Origin: Gemmatimonadota bacterium
GTDB taxonomy: Bacteria > Gemmatimonadota > Gemmatimonadetes > Gemmatimonadales > Gemmatimonadaceae
Reading direction: 5' to 3'
Assembly: GCA_028287235.1 (NCBI GenBank)
Contig: JAQBQB010000010.1
Location: 1-64,000 of the forward strand
DNA: 64,000 bases
Numbering within the stretch: position 1 is the stretch's first letter; every line of letters starts with the position of its first letter. Of this stretch, positions 18,623-26,773 are shown one piece after another. The notes beneath the pieces are model-generated. The model searched no databases and was not told the DNA's origin. It was given only the letters and a program-made list of their open reading frames with translations. The translations under genes and the position numbers were made by a program.

Positions 18623-18650
18623 TCGGCGGCGATCCCGGGACCGCCGCCGA
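18623..18650 (-). other. Stem-loop between atpE and atpF
   Basis: A stem of 7-8 bp (CGGCGGC with GCCGCCG) around a 12-base loop occupies most of the 57-base gap between the atpE stop and the atpF ATG. No U tract follows. It may stabilise the atpE message or lower entry into atpF. Confidence 0.45.
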
Positions 18651-18657
18651 GCATGCC

Positions 18658-19113
<456 letters not shown>

Positions 19114-20136
19114 CTAGTGACCTTCGACCGTCCGAATCTGGCCGATGAACGACGAGACGAGCAGCGTGAAGACGTACGCCTGCAGGAACGCCACGAACAG
19201 CTCGAGCAGCATGATGCCGACGGCCATCGCCACCGGCGCGATGCCGATGAGGACCGAGCCGAAGGTGAACACGATCGAGATGAGGGCGAGCACCATCACG
19301 TGGCCTGCCGTCATGTTCGCGAACAGACGGATGCACAGCGCGAACGGCTTGGTGAACTTTCCGAGAATTTCCACCGGCGTCATGATCGTCGTCATGAGCA
19401 GCTTGCCGTAGAGCGGCATGTCGTGCGGCCAGTAGAACACGGTGCTGATGTAGTTCTTGCCCAGCGCCCGCATGCCCGCGATCTCGATGACGAAGAACGC
19501 GATGATCGCGAGCATCGCAGTGACGGAGATGTTGCCCGTCGCCGTCGAGCCGTAGGGGACGAGCCCGAGAAGATTCGCGAAGAGAATGAAGAAGAAGACG
19601 GTGAGCAAATACGGCACGAACCGTTCGCCGTGTGGGCCGACGGCCGGCAGGATGACTTCGTTGCGGATGTAGAGGACCATCGCCTCGATGGTACCCGAAA
19701 AGCCCTTGGGCGCCTTCCCCTGCGCCGTATGCCGGCCCTGCGCGCCCGCCGCGCTGATGAGAATCACGCAGCACAACAGCCCGGCGATGATCATCATGAC
19801 GACGTGCTTCGTGGGCGACATGTCGAGCGCGTAGCCGCCGATCATGATCGGCGCCCAATGCGGGAGGTGCACGACGCGGAACCCCTGCGCATTCGGCCAC
19901 GGGAGGTCCATCTCGTCCGAGTCGCTGATGTGCGGCAGGATGATGTCGACCTTCTTTGCTTCCTGACCCACCGCGTGATCGACGGCCTGCTGCGTCTGTG
20001 CGGGAGCGGGTATGGCGGCTGATGCGGTGGGCTGCGCGACAGCCGACGGTTCGGCCGGTGCGCCCTGCGCGAACAACGATGGAGCGGCGAGCAGCGACGC
20101 AAGGAGAAGCGAGCTGACGTGCCGTGACACTTTCAT
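19114..20136 (-). CDS. atpB: ATP synthase F0 subunit a
   Basis: A 340-residue a subunit, the stator half-channel of F0. The essential Arg lies in CIRLFANMTAGHVMV. Other conserved parts are the FILFANLLGLVPYGS helix and the last helix VFTLLVSSFIGQI. The protein begins with what looks like a signal peptide (LLLASLLAAPSLFAQ, residues 10-24) and an about 60-residue periplasmic Pro/Ala/Gln-rich segment before the first core helix, a longer layout than the 270-residue enterobacterial form. The ATG at 20136 overlaps the atpI-like stop (ATGA). Confidence 0.96.
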   Translation of the reverse strand: MKVSRHVSSLLLASLLAAPSLFAQGAPAEPSAVAQPTASAAIPAPAQTQQAVDHAVGQEAKKVDIILPHISDSDEMDLPWPNAQGFRVVHLPHWAPIMIGGYALDMSPTKHVVMMIIAGLLCCVILISAAGAQGRHTAQGKAPKGFSGTIEAMVLYIRNEVILPAVGPHGERFVPYLLTVFFFILFANLLGLVPYGSTATGNISVTAMLAIIAFFVIEIAGMRALGKNYISTVFYWPHDMPLYGKLLMTTIMTPVEILGKFTKPFALCIRLFANMTAGHVMVLALISIVFTFGSVLIGIAPVAMAVGIMLLELFVAFLQAYVFTLLVSSFIGQIRTVEGH

Positions 20137-20480
20137 AACGTCAGAAACTTGGGTTCGACCAACGTGGAAATGAAAAGGAACGTCACCAAACTGATCAACG
20201 CCGCAGGTGCCGGCATCGCGAGCAGCTTCACCGCAACCAACGCGTACACAATCAGCGTTACGAACCGCATTGCCGCGCCGGTGATCCACCCGGCCAAAAA
20301 GCTCCGCTGAGCCGCCAGCCGAGCGATGGCAAAAGCGAACAGCTGCACGATGATCGCGACGCCAGCACTCGCCTCGATCGCCCGCCGTTCGTCGCCCGAC
20401 GAAAACGGAATCGCCAACAGCAGCCCGCACACCAGCACGATCAGCACCACCGTCATACCGAACCACAGAATGGCTTTCAC
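20133..20480 (-). CDS. atpI: AtpI-like small membrane protein
   Basis: A 115-residue protein with four predicted membrane helices, in the place of AtpI, the assembly or magnesium-related protein encoded ahead of atpB in many bacteria. It starts with GTG at 20480, 7 bases after the atpZ-like stop, and ends overlapping atpB. Helices are AILWFGMTVVLIVLVCGLL, AGVAIIVQLFAFAIARL, FVTLIVYALVAVKLL and LISLVTFLFISTL. Sequence in this family is poorly conserved, so the name rests on position and topology. Confidence 0.7.
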   Translation of the reverse strand: MKAILWFGMTVVLIVLVCGLLLAIPFSSGDERRAIEASAGVAIIVQLFAFAIARLAAQRSFLAGWITGAAMRFVTLIVYALVAVKLLAMPAPAALISLVTFLFISTLVEPKFLTL

Positions 20481-20487
20481 GTCGCGC

Positions 20488-20787
20488 TCACGGCGATGGC
20501 GGCTTCGGCGCGGCCGGCGGTTTCGAATCGCCCGGCGGGAACGCCTTGCGGTACATCGCGTACGTGGAGGCACCGGCACCGACCAACACCCCGAGCAGCA
20601 GGAGCCACGGGGCGGTGCCCAAGCGCGCGTCGAGCCACTTCCCGATGAACAAGAACAGGAGGATCGCGATGACGAACTGCAGGCCCATTCCCGCCAGATT
20701 TGCAGAGCTCGGCGGCGAGTCTTGGCTCGTCGCAGGTCCACGCCTATCCTGTCCGGGCCCGCCGGAATCCTGCCCTGATCGGTCCAT
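20488..20787 (-). CDS. atpZ: AtpZ/AtpI family F0F1 ATPase accessory protein
   Basis: A 99-residue protein with a Gln/Gly/Pro-rich cytoplasmic start, two membrane helices (GLQFVIAILLFLFIGKWLDARL and PWLLLLGVLVGAGAS) and a Pro/Lys-rich tail. The GKWLDxxxGTxPW turn between the helices is characteristic of the AtpZ/AtpI family, which assists ATP synthase assembly and divalent cation supply. It is the first gene of the operon. The ATG at 20787 is preferred over an in-frame TTG at 20844, because the extra residues show no family likeness and a promoter-like element lies between the two. Confidence 0.83.
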   Translation of the reverse strand: MDRSGQDSGGPGQDRRGPATSQDSPPSSANLAGMGLQFVIAILLFLFIGKWLDARLGTAPWLLLLGVLVGAGASTYAMYRKAFPPGDSKPPAAPKPPSP

Positions 20788-20798
20788 CTTGAGGGCAA

Positions 20799-20827
20799 AA
20801 CTTATCGGCTTGTGAAATTTTTCGCAA
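20799..20827 (-). promoter_or_regulatory. Possible promoter of the atp operon
   Basis: On the minus strand TTGCGA, a 17-bp spacer and TAAGTT precede the atpZ ATG; a start point about 5 bases before the ATG would make the message nearly leaderless. Both hexamers match the usual consensus only in part. Confidence 0.3.
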
Positions 20828-20921
20828 GCGATCCGGAGGCCCAAAACCGAAGGCCTGCCGAAGATAACCGACTCAAGCGCAAGTACCTGATGTGCCGATA
20901 CTTTGGCTGTTACGGTTCATG

Positions 20922-20950
20922 TTGACTATTCGTCACAGGGTTGATAAGTT
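20922..20950 (+). promoter_or_regulatory. Possible promoter of the lipoprotein gene
   Basis: TTGACT, a 17-bp spacer and TAAGTT on the plus strand, about 70 bp before the ATG at 21020. The -35 is good and the -10 is weak, but it is the same hexamer as in the divergent atp promoter. Confidence 0.35.
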
Positions 20951-21019
20951 CGCGATCGCATGATTTGTGAGCGGTCGCGCCCCAACAATCCTGCTGACCC
21001 GACCCGCCCGAATCGGGAA

Positions 21020-21526
21020 ATGAACACTCGTCTGATCATCTCGCTGCTCTGTGCCGGTGCGCTCGCCTTCGCGTGCGGCCCCCGGTCGCGCTCGGAAGCG
21101 CCCTCCGCGCTCGCAACCGCGCAGCCCGTTCGCGTCGCCAGCGCCGCCGAACGCCCCCGCCGCCACGATAGTGCCAGCGCCCGCGCCGACGTCAAGCTCA
21201 CGTCGCAGCTCAAGGTCGACGTCGCACCGCGCGAAGTCCGCATCGCGCTCGACGTGAAGAACATCGGCGGCAAGCACGCCGAGATCGATTTCCCGAGCGG
21301 CCAGTCGTACGACATCGCGGTGGTCGATTCTGCGGGCCGCGAAGTGTGGCGCTGGGCCAAGGGCCGCATGTTCACGCAGAGCGTGCAGAACAAGCAGCTC
21401 GGCGGCGGCGAGTCGATGCAAGTCGCCGAGTCGTGGACGCCGAAGGCCGGGCGCTACGTCGCGATCGCGACGCTCACGAGCTCGAACTATCCGGTCGAAC
21501 AGCGCGCCGAGTTCGTCGTTCCGTAA
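21020..21526 (+). CDS. Lipoprotein with BsuPI-like domain
   Basis: A 168-residue predicted lipoprotein. The signal peptide ends in LAFAC (Cys at residue 20), a good lipobox. After an Ala/Arg-rich linker, residues about 60-168 form an immunoglobulin-like beta domain with VKNIGGKHAEIDFPSGQSYDI and VWRWAKGRMFTQ. These match the BsuPI family (intracellular proteinase inhibitor fold), often found in exported proteins of environmental bacteria. The role is unknown; protease inhibition is only a family-level suggestion. The ATG at 21020 is chosen because it begins the signal peptide; an upstream in-frame start adds a charged tail. Divergent from the atp operon. Confidence 0.82.
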   Translation: MNTRLIISLLCAGALAFACGPRSRSEAPSALATAQPVRVASAAERPRRHDSASARADVKLTSQLKVDVAPREVRIALDVKNIGGKHAEIDFPSGQSYDIAVVDSAGREVWRWAKGRMFTQSVQNKQLGGGESMQVAESWTPKAGRYVAIATLTSSNYPVEQRAEFVVP

Positions 21527-21559
21527 CGAACGCTTACACAAGAGCACACCGAACATCGC

Positions 21560-21590
21560 GAGCGGGCCATCTCAACGAGATGACCCGCTC
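21560..21590 (+). terminator. Hairpin after the lipoprotein gene
   Basis: A 13-bp stem with one mismatch (GAGCGGGCCATCT against AGATGACCCGCTC) and a 5-base loop, followed by TTACGTTT, 34 bp after the stop. It is a likely intrinsic terminator separating this gene from the MoxR gene. Confidence 0.75.
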
Positions 21591-21649
21591 TTACGTTTCA
21601 TGTTGGTTCGGTTAGGTTCCCCACACTTCCAGCCCCCGGAGCGCAACGA

Positions 21650-22654
21650 GTGGCAACGCGACAGCAGCCGAAGGACGACTCACGCGACGTCGAGCTACTC
21701 GATCAGTTGGCGCGCGCGCGGACCGCGCTCGTCGAGCAGATCGGGCGGCGCATCGTGGGCCAACACAAGATCGTCGACGATCTCGTGGCGGCGCTGCTCG
21801 CCGGTGGACACGTGTTGCTCGTGGGCGTGCCGGGTCTCGCCAAGACGCTGCTCGTGCAGACGGTGGCGCAAGCGCTCGACCTGCAGTTCTCGCGCGTGCA
21901 GTTCACCCCCGACCTGATGCCGAGCGACATCACCGGCACCGAGCTGCTCGAGGAAGACCACGCCACGGGCAAGCGCTTTTTCAAGTTTGCGAAAGGGCCG
22001 ATCTTCGGGAACATCGTGCTGGCCGACGAGATCAACCGCGCCCCGCCGAAGACGCAGGCGGCGCTGCTCCAGGCGATGCAGGAACACGCCGTCACGGCGG
22101 CGGGCACGACGCACCGCCTGCCCGAGCCGTTCTTCGTGCTCGCCACGCAGAACCCCATCGAACAGGAAGGCACGTACCCGCTTCCGGAGGCGCAGCTCGA
22201 CCGTTTCATGATGCAGCTCACCGTCGGCTACCCGACGCGCGAAGAGGAAGAGCGCATCGTGACCGCGACGACGAGCGACTTCGAGGTGGACATCAAGCCG
22301 GTGCTCGACGCACGGCAATTGATCGACCTGCAGCGTCTCGTGCGGCGCCTCCCTGCTCCGCCGAGCGTCGTGAGCTACGCGGTGAAGCTGGCACGGTCGA
22401 CGCGGCCGGGCACCGAAGAGGCGACGCCGCTCGTGAAGAAGTACGTGAGTTGGGGCGCCGGTCCCCGCGCGTCGCAGTATCTCATCCTCGGCGCCAAGGC
22501 GCGCGCGGCGATGGATGGCCGCGCGGTGCCGGATTTGGAGGATGTGAATGCGATGGCCGTGCCGGTGTTGAGCCATCGCGTCGTCGTGAACTTCCAGGCC
22601 GAGGCGGAAGGGATGTCGCCGGAGAAGCTGGTGACGGTGCCGAGCCGGCCGTAG
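21650..22654 (+). CDS. MoxR family AAA+ ATPase
   Basis: A 334-residue MoxR-type AAA+ ATPase, a chaperone class that usually works with von Willebrand A-domain proteins. Walker A is GVPGLAKT near residue 58, Walker B is IVLADEINRAPPKTQ, sensor 1 lies in FFVLATQNPIEQEGTYPLPEAQLDRF, and the lid domain follows. It starts with GTG at 21650, preceded by GGAG at 9 bases. MoxR genes are normally followed by DUF58 and VWA genes. Here the next 900 bp hold only small uncertain ORFs, so the gene is solitary or its partners are elsewhere. Confidence 0.93.
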   Translation: MATRQQPKDDSRDVELLDQLARARTALVEQIGRRIVGQHKIVDDLVAALLAGGHVLLVGVPGLAKTLLVQTVAQALDLQFSRVQFTPDLMPSDITGTELLEEDHATGKRFFKFAKGPIFGNIVLADEINRAPPKTQAALLQAMQEHAVTAAGTTHRLPEPFFVLATQNPIEQEGTYPLPEAQLDRFMMQLTVGYPTREEEERIVTATTSDFEVDIKPVLDARQLIDLQRLVRRLPAPPSVVSYAVKLARSTRPGTEEATPLVKKYVSWGAGPRASQYLILGAKARAAMDGRAVPDLEDVNAMAVPVLSHRVVVNFQAEAEGMSPEKLVTVPSRP

Positions 22655-22721
22655 GCTAGCGGAGCCGCGACAGACCGAGGTCGGCCATGGGCGTTTCGCC
22701 GGCCGGGCGTCCGTTGGCTAG

Positions 22722-22984
22722 TCAGAAGGACGGATGGGTCGACCGAAGGGCGCGAAACGCGGCGATTGCAAACAGCGCGCCGAACAGCGCGAGCCGGGCA
22801 CCGGTGAGCGTCAGGCCGAGCGACCGCCCTTCGGTGAACGGCGGCGCGACTGGCAGTGCGAATCCAATGACCGCGATGAGTACACTGGCGACCACGAACG
22901 CCCAGAATCGACGCCGCCATACACCGCGTTGCGCGCAGCGCGCCGTTCGACTGGGTCGACAGGAGGCAGGTCCGCGGCGGGCAT
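22722..22984 (-). pseudogene. Small membrane protein gene, apparently frameshifted
   Basis: The last 69 codons in one frame encode a convincing two-helix membrane protein (FWAFVVASVLIAVIGFALPV and LALFGALFAIAAFRAL) but lack a plausible start. The natural-looking N-terminus, MPAADLPPVDPVERRAARNA, starts at an ATG at 22984 in a different frame. Joining the two needs a single frame change near 22925. It could be a decayed gene, a sequencing error or a chance match. No family was recognised. Confidence 0.35.
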
Positions 22985-23020
22985 CGCCGTGCGCGGTGCC
23001 GTTCGGACGAGTCGGCGGAG

Positions 23021-23182
23021 CTAGACGCGACGCGCCACGAACGCCGCGACGACGCCAAGCACGGCGAACGCGGACCGCTTGGCAAGCAGAACACATATCG
23101 CGCTCGCGAGCAGGGCGTATACCCGCCGCGTCGACGACGACGCGCGGACCGAACGGCGTCGCGACGCGCCGGCCTGCATCAT
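23021..23182 (-). CDS. Possible small membrane protein, 53 residues
   Basis: A short ORF ending in two adjacent hydrophobic stretches (RVYALLASAICVLLAKRS and AFAVLGVVAAFVARRV). It sits just ahead of the frameshifted membrane ORF in the 966-bp gap after moxR. No ribosome site is clear and a longer start at 23260 is also possible. It may be a remnant. The rest of the gap, up to 23530, shows nothing else I can support. Confidence 0.25.
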   Translation of the reverse strand: MMQAGASRRRSVRASSSTRRVYALLASAICVLLAKRSAFAVLGVVAAFVARRV

Positions 23183-23533
23183 TGGTCCGGAAGAATTGCG
23201 TCTTGTAGGCGTCACACGGTGACATGCGAATATCCTCATCAAATGATAACGATCCGGCATCGGCCAGGACGGTCATCAGCGCGTGTTGTGGGGTGGAGGT
23301 GGGGGTGGCGCGCAGGGCCGACGCCGGATCATGCCTCGCGAATACGGCAGGCGCCAGCGGATGAGGACAGCGACCGGTGGAGACGGCCAGACAGACTCCA
23401 TTGGAGTCCATCTGAGTGAAAATCTATCCGCCGTGCCGTCGTCGTTTGCGCGGCGTGAGCGCCTTCATTAGCGCGCTCTAACGATGGACTGGCGAATCTG
23501 CGCCCGTGAGGCGATGCTCTCGATCGCGCCGCG

Positions 23534-23577
23534 ATGACGCAGGCATGACGCAGTGATGACGCGATCGCCGATATTGG
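23534..23577 (+). promoter_or_regulatory. SARP-type heptamer repeats plus -10-like element
   Basis: Three exact copies of ATGACGC start at 23534, 23545 and 23556, an 11-bp period with 4-bp spacers. The last copy ends 8 bp before ATATTGG (23571-23577), a plausible -10. Known SARP regulators bind direct heptamer repeats at 11-bp period placed 8 bp from the -10. The downstream gene encodes a protein with a SARP-like N-terminus, so autoregulation is likely. That link is inference. Confidence 0.6.
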
Positions 23578-23620
23578 CGAAGCGTTACTTGCCATCGGTC
23601 GACCGGGGGGGGCTGGTCCG

Positions 23621-26600
23621 ATGATCTTCGTGTACACTCTAGGTGCGGCGCTGATCGACGCAGGAGACATGCGCGTCACGCCGGCATCCAACCGAAAGTT
23701 TGCGATGCTGCTCCATCTGTCGGCCGAGCCAGGGCGACGGGTGTCGAGGACGGCACTGCAAGATCTGGTATTCCCGGATCAGACCGAGAAGAACGCGAAG
23801 CATTCGCTGCGGGAGCTGGTCTATCAGTTTCGGCAGGCGGGCGTGCGGATCGCGTCAGATCCGCACGGCATCGAACTGGTACCGGGCGAAGTCGGGAGCG
23901 ATTACGCGGCGATGATCGAGCGGGAGCGGCTGGATGCGGATCAGATCGCGGCGGCTGCGGCGGGGTTTCTGCCTGGCTACGCGCCGGAGCACTCGGAGGC
24001 GTTTACGGAGTGGTTCGACGCGTATCGGTCGCGAGTGGTGTTGGAATTGAGTAAGAAGCTGTTGCTGGAGGTCGTCCGAGCGCGCAGCGCCGGCGAATGG
24101 GCGATCACGGAGCGTGCCGCGCGCGCGTGTCTGGTGCTGGATCCGCTGAATGAGGACGCGACGCTGGCGCTGGCGGAAATGTTGGCGATTGGGGGAGCTA
24201 AGGTGCAGGCGGTGAAGTTGTTGGATGACTACATGCTGGAGTTGGGTCCTAAGGCGAGAGACATTCGACTCCCGGCATCCGTGCTGAAGCGCCGGATCGG
24301 CGAGAAGATGCCGGATCACTATCGGCCGAAGGGGGATCTTCCGTATATCGGGCGCGAAGATGAGATGCGGCGACTTCGGCAGATGTTCGACGCAGCACGT
24401 ATAGGCGAGAGTATTTGCGTCGTGCTCGCGGGCGAACCCGGAATCGGAAAGACGCGACTTGCCGCGGAGTTCAGCGTGTTAGCGGCTGTAGAAGGCGCGC
24501 ATGTGCTTCGCGTTGCCTTGCAGCCGGCGGACGTTCGTCGGCCGATGAGCGTCTTCCTGGAACTGGTGCCGATGTTGTTGGAACTTCCGGGGGCGCTGGG
24601 CTGTTCGCCGGGATCAATGGCGGCGCTGGCGCGAATTACCGGCCGCCAGTTGTCAGGAGAAACTTCACTCGAGGATCGTGAGCCCGAGTTCATCTCGTAC
24701 GCGATCGCAACATCGATTGCGGATCTGTTCGATGCGATCGGTTCGGAGTCCGCCGTAGTGGTTGTCGTCGAGGATGCGCACTGGCTCGATGAGCATTCAA
24801 CGCGCGCAATACTGGAACTCATTGCGTCCACTCGGCCACGACGTCTGATGATCATCGCGACAACTCGAGACGGTTCCCAACTTCAGCAGTTTGGCCGTCA
24901 TGTCGACCGGCTCGCTGCCATACCGATTGAAAGACTTCGATCGGCGGCGAGTCGTGAACTGTTGGCGGCCGCGATGGGCAGCGCACCAGGAGAGTCAGAC
25001 GTGATGTTGCGGAACTGGATTGCTGATACGGCCAATGGGAATCCGCTGTTTCTCGTGTCGCTTGTCGCGCACTATCGCACGACGCAGAAGAAATTTGAGG
25101 TTCCCGCCGGCCTTCGTGATTTGCTTGGCGCCCGATTGGGCAGTTTAAGCCGCAGGGCGACTATCGCGCTACAAACCTGCGTCGCACTCGGGCGGCGGTG
25201 TTCGGTCGATCGCCTGCGCACGTGTCTCGACATGGCGCACATTGATTTGCTGACATGCATCGCCGAATTGGATGCAGCGTACGTAATACTGTTTGAGCAG
25301 GATCAGGTCCTGCCGTCGCACCCATTGCTGGCGGAAGTTTTGTTGGATCGGTCTTCCGACGTCACCAGAAAACTCACGCACTTTCGAGTGGCGGAGATCC
25401 TCCAAGCGGAAGCTAGCACGACGCACGACTCGCTGCTGGCATGGGACTGCGCTGAGCATTGGGCAATCGCCGGCGAGGATGAGCGTGCGTTGACCGCGTT
25501 TCGCGTGTGCGCAGAGCAAGCAAAGGCAATCGGACGCACGCGCGCTGCCGCCGAAATTCTGCTTCGCGCCGCGAGCTTGAACATTTCGACGGACACTCGC
25601 CTACAGACGCTTCGCGACACGATGTACATGGCGGCGTCCGGCGGCGAGTACGATTTGGTCGTAGAAGCGGCAAATCTCGCTCGGCCGCTAACCATAGACT
25701 CCATCCACGATGATCTCGAACTCGCGGAATTGCGGGCGTCGGTTGCGATGCTTGACGATTCGAACGACGTGCAGCTTCGACTAGTCAAGTGCACAACCGA
25801 TCCTGGGACTTCGGCCGAGCACCGCGCACAAGCCGCCCTCATGCTTACCAAATATTCAGATGCCTATTGGTGCCCGGACGAGGCTGCCATCGCCGCGCAC
25901 GCAATGGGCACCCTCGACATGGGCGCCGTCAGCAGAACAGTTGCACTCGAATATACGATGGTTTACCACATCGCGTTCGGCGACGAGGATACTGCGGTTG
26001 AGGCGGCCCGATCCCTACGCGACCATTCGGCCAGCTTGGCTCCAGCCGCAGCCGCGAGCGCGCTCATTAACACGGCAATCTTGTTCTGGCGTGCTGGCCG
26101 CCCGGCGGAGTGTGTCGAGGCGTACATCGACGCCTATATGACGGCAGAAAGATCCGGGTCGTTTCGACTCACCAGCATAGCCGCACTCCGACTCGCCGGC
26201 CTCTACTACGATCTTGGTGACTTCGAATCGGCAAACACTTGGCACGCTCGAGACGAAGCGCTTTCCGCGAAATACCCAGATCATTCGGACCGGATTGAAA
26301 GCACAATACTCGCTATAAGCATAGCATTGAGCCAAGCAAACGCATCGCTGGCTGCTGCCCTAATAGCAGAAGGCGAAAGCCGCGGAGCATTTGGATCTGC
26401 TCATCGTCAACGATGGCTGCGTGTCTTCAAATTGCGGCTAAGCCATTTGACGCGGCGCGTTCCGCTTCCAGAATTTCAGATACGCGCACTGGTCGGCGAC
26501 GGCTGTCTCAAACTAATATCGGGAGTCGAGGATGAAGAGATCTCCGCGGCGAGCCTCGAACTCCTTGCTCAGAATCGACGAGACGAAGCGCAACGGATTC

Positions 26601-26728
26601 TCGCAGACTACGTCAACACTCGTCGCCGGTGCAAAGCTCCGTTGGGGTGGGCACTGCAGCTCGCGATGAAACGATGCGAGTTTGCGTATTCTATTCCTCT
26701 CGCGGACTATGGATACGCCGACCGATGA
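23621..26728 (+). CDS. BTAD/SARP-type regulator with AAA ATPase and TPR-like region
   Basis: A 1035-residue multidomain regulator. Residues 1-95 look like an OmpR/SARP winged helix (TPASNRKFAMLLHLSAEPGR, then AKHSLRELVYQFRQ). Residues 95-240 form the bacterial transcriptional activator (BTAD) helical domain. A linker leads to IGREDEMRRL and an ATPase with Walker A GEPGIGKT near residue 275 and Walker B VVVVVEDAHWLDEH. The last 450 residues are helical repeats of TPR type with no C-terminal LuxR helix-turn-helix. It should be a cytoplasmic signal-integrating activator (STAND-like). Codon use becomes more A/T-rich than in flanking operons. SARP-like heptamers lie upstream, and an HD-GYP gene is convergent 45 bp downstream. 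Confidence 0.87.
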   Translation: MIFVYTLGAALIDAGDMRVTPASNRKFAMLLHLSAEPGRRVSRTALQDLVFPDQTEKNAKHSLRELVYQFRQAGVRIASDPHGIELVPGEVGSDYAAMIERERLDADQIAAAAAGFLPGYAPEHSEAFTEWFDAYRSRVVLELSKKLLLEVVRARSAGEWAITERAARACLVLDPLNEDATLALAEMLAIGGAKVQAVKLLDDYMLELGPKARDIRLPASVLKRRIGEKMPDHYRPKGDLPYIGREDEMRRLRQMFDAARIGESICVVLAGEPGIGKTRLAAEFSVLAAVEGAHVLRVALQPADVRRPMSVFLELVPMLLELPGALGCSPGSMAALARITGRQLSGETSLEDREPEFISYAIATSIADLFDAIGSESAVVVVVEDAHWLDEHSTRAILELIASTRPRRLMIIATTRDGSQLQQFGRHVDRLAAIPIERLRSAASRELLAAAMGSAPGESDVMLRNWIADTANGNPLFLVSLVAHYRTTQKKFEVPAGLRDLLGARLGSLSRRATIALQTCVALGRRCSVDRLRTCLDMAHIDLLTCIAELDAAYVILFEQDQVLPSHPLLAEVLLDRSSDVTRKLTHFRVAEILQAEASTTHDSLLAWDCAEHWAIAGEDERALTAFRVCAEQAKAIGRTRAAAEILLRAASLNISTDTRLQTLRDTMYMAASGGEYDLVVEAANLARPLTIDSIHDDLELAELRASVAMLDDSNDVQLRLVKCTTDPGTSAEHRAQAALMLTKYSDAYWCPDEAAIAAHAMGTLDMGAVSRTVALEYTMVYHIAFGDEDTAVEAARSLRDHSASLAPAAAASALINTAILFWRAGRPAECVEAYIDAYMTAERSGSFRLTSIAALRLAGLYYDLGDFESANTWHARDEALSAKYPDHSDRIESTILAISIALSQANASLAAALIAEGESRGAFGSAHRQRWLRVFKLRLSHLTRRVPLPEFQIRALVGDGCLKLISGVEDEEISAASLELLAQNRRDEAQRILADYVNTRRRCKAPLGWALQLAMKRCEFAYSIPLADYGYADR

Positions 26729-26773
26729 ACTGAACGCTGACGCGGCACGCGAGTTCTGCGTTTTGGTGGGTGC

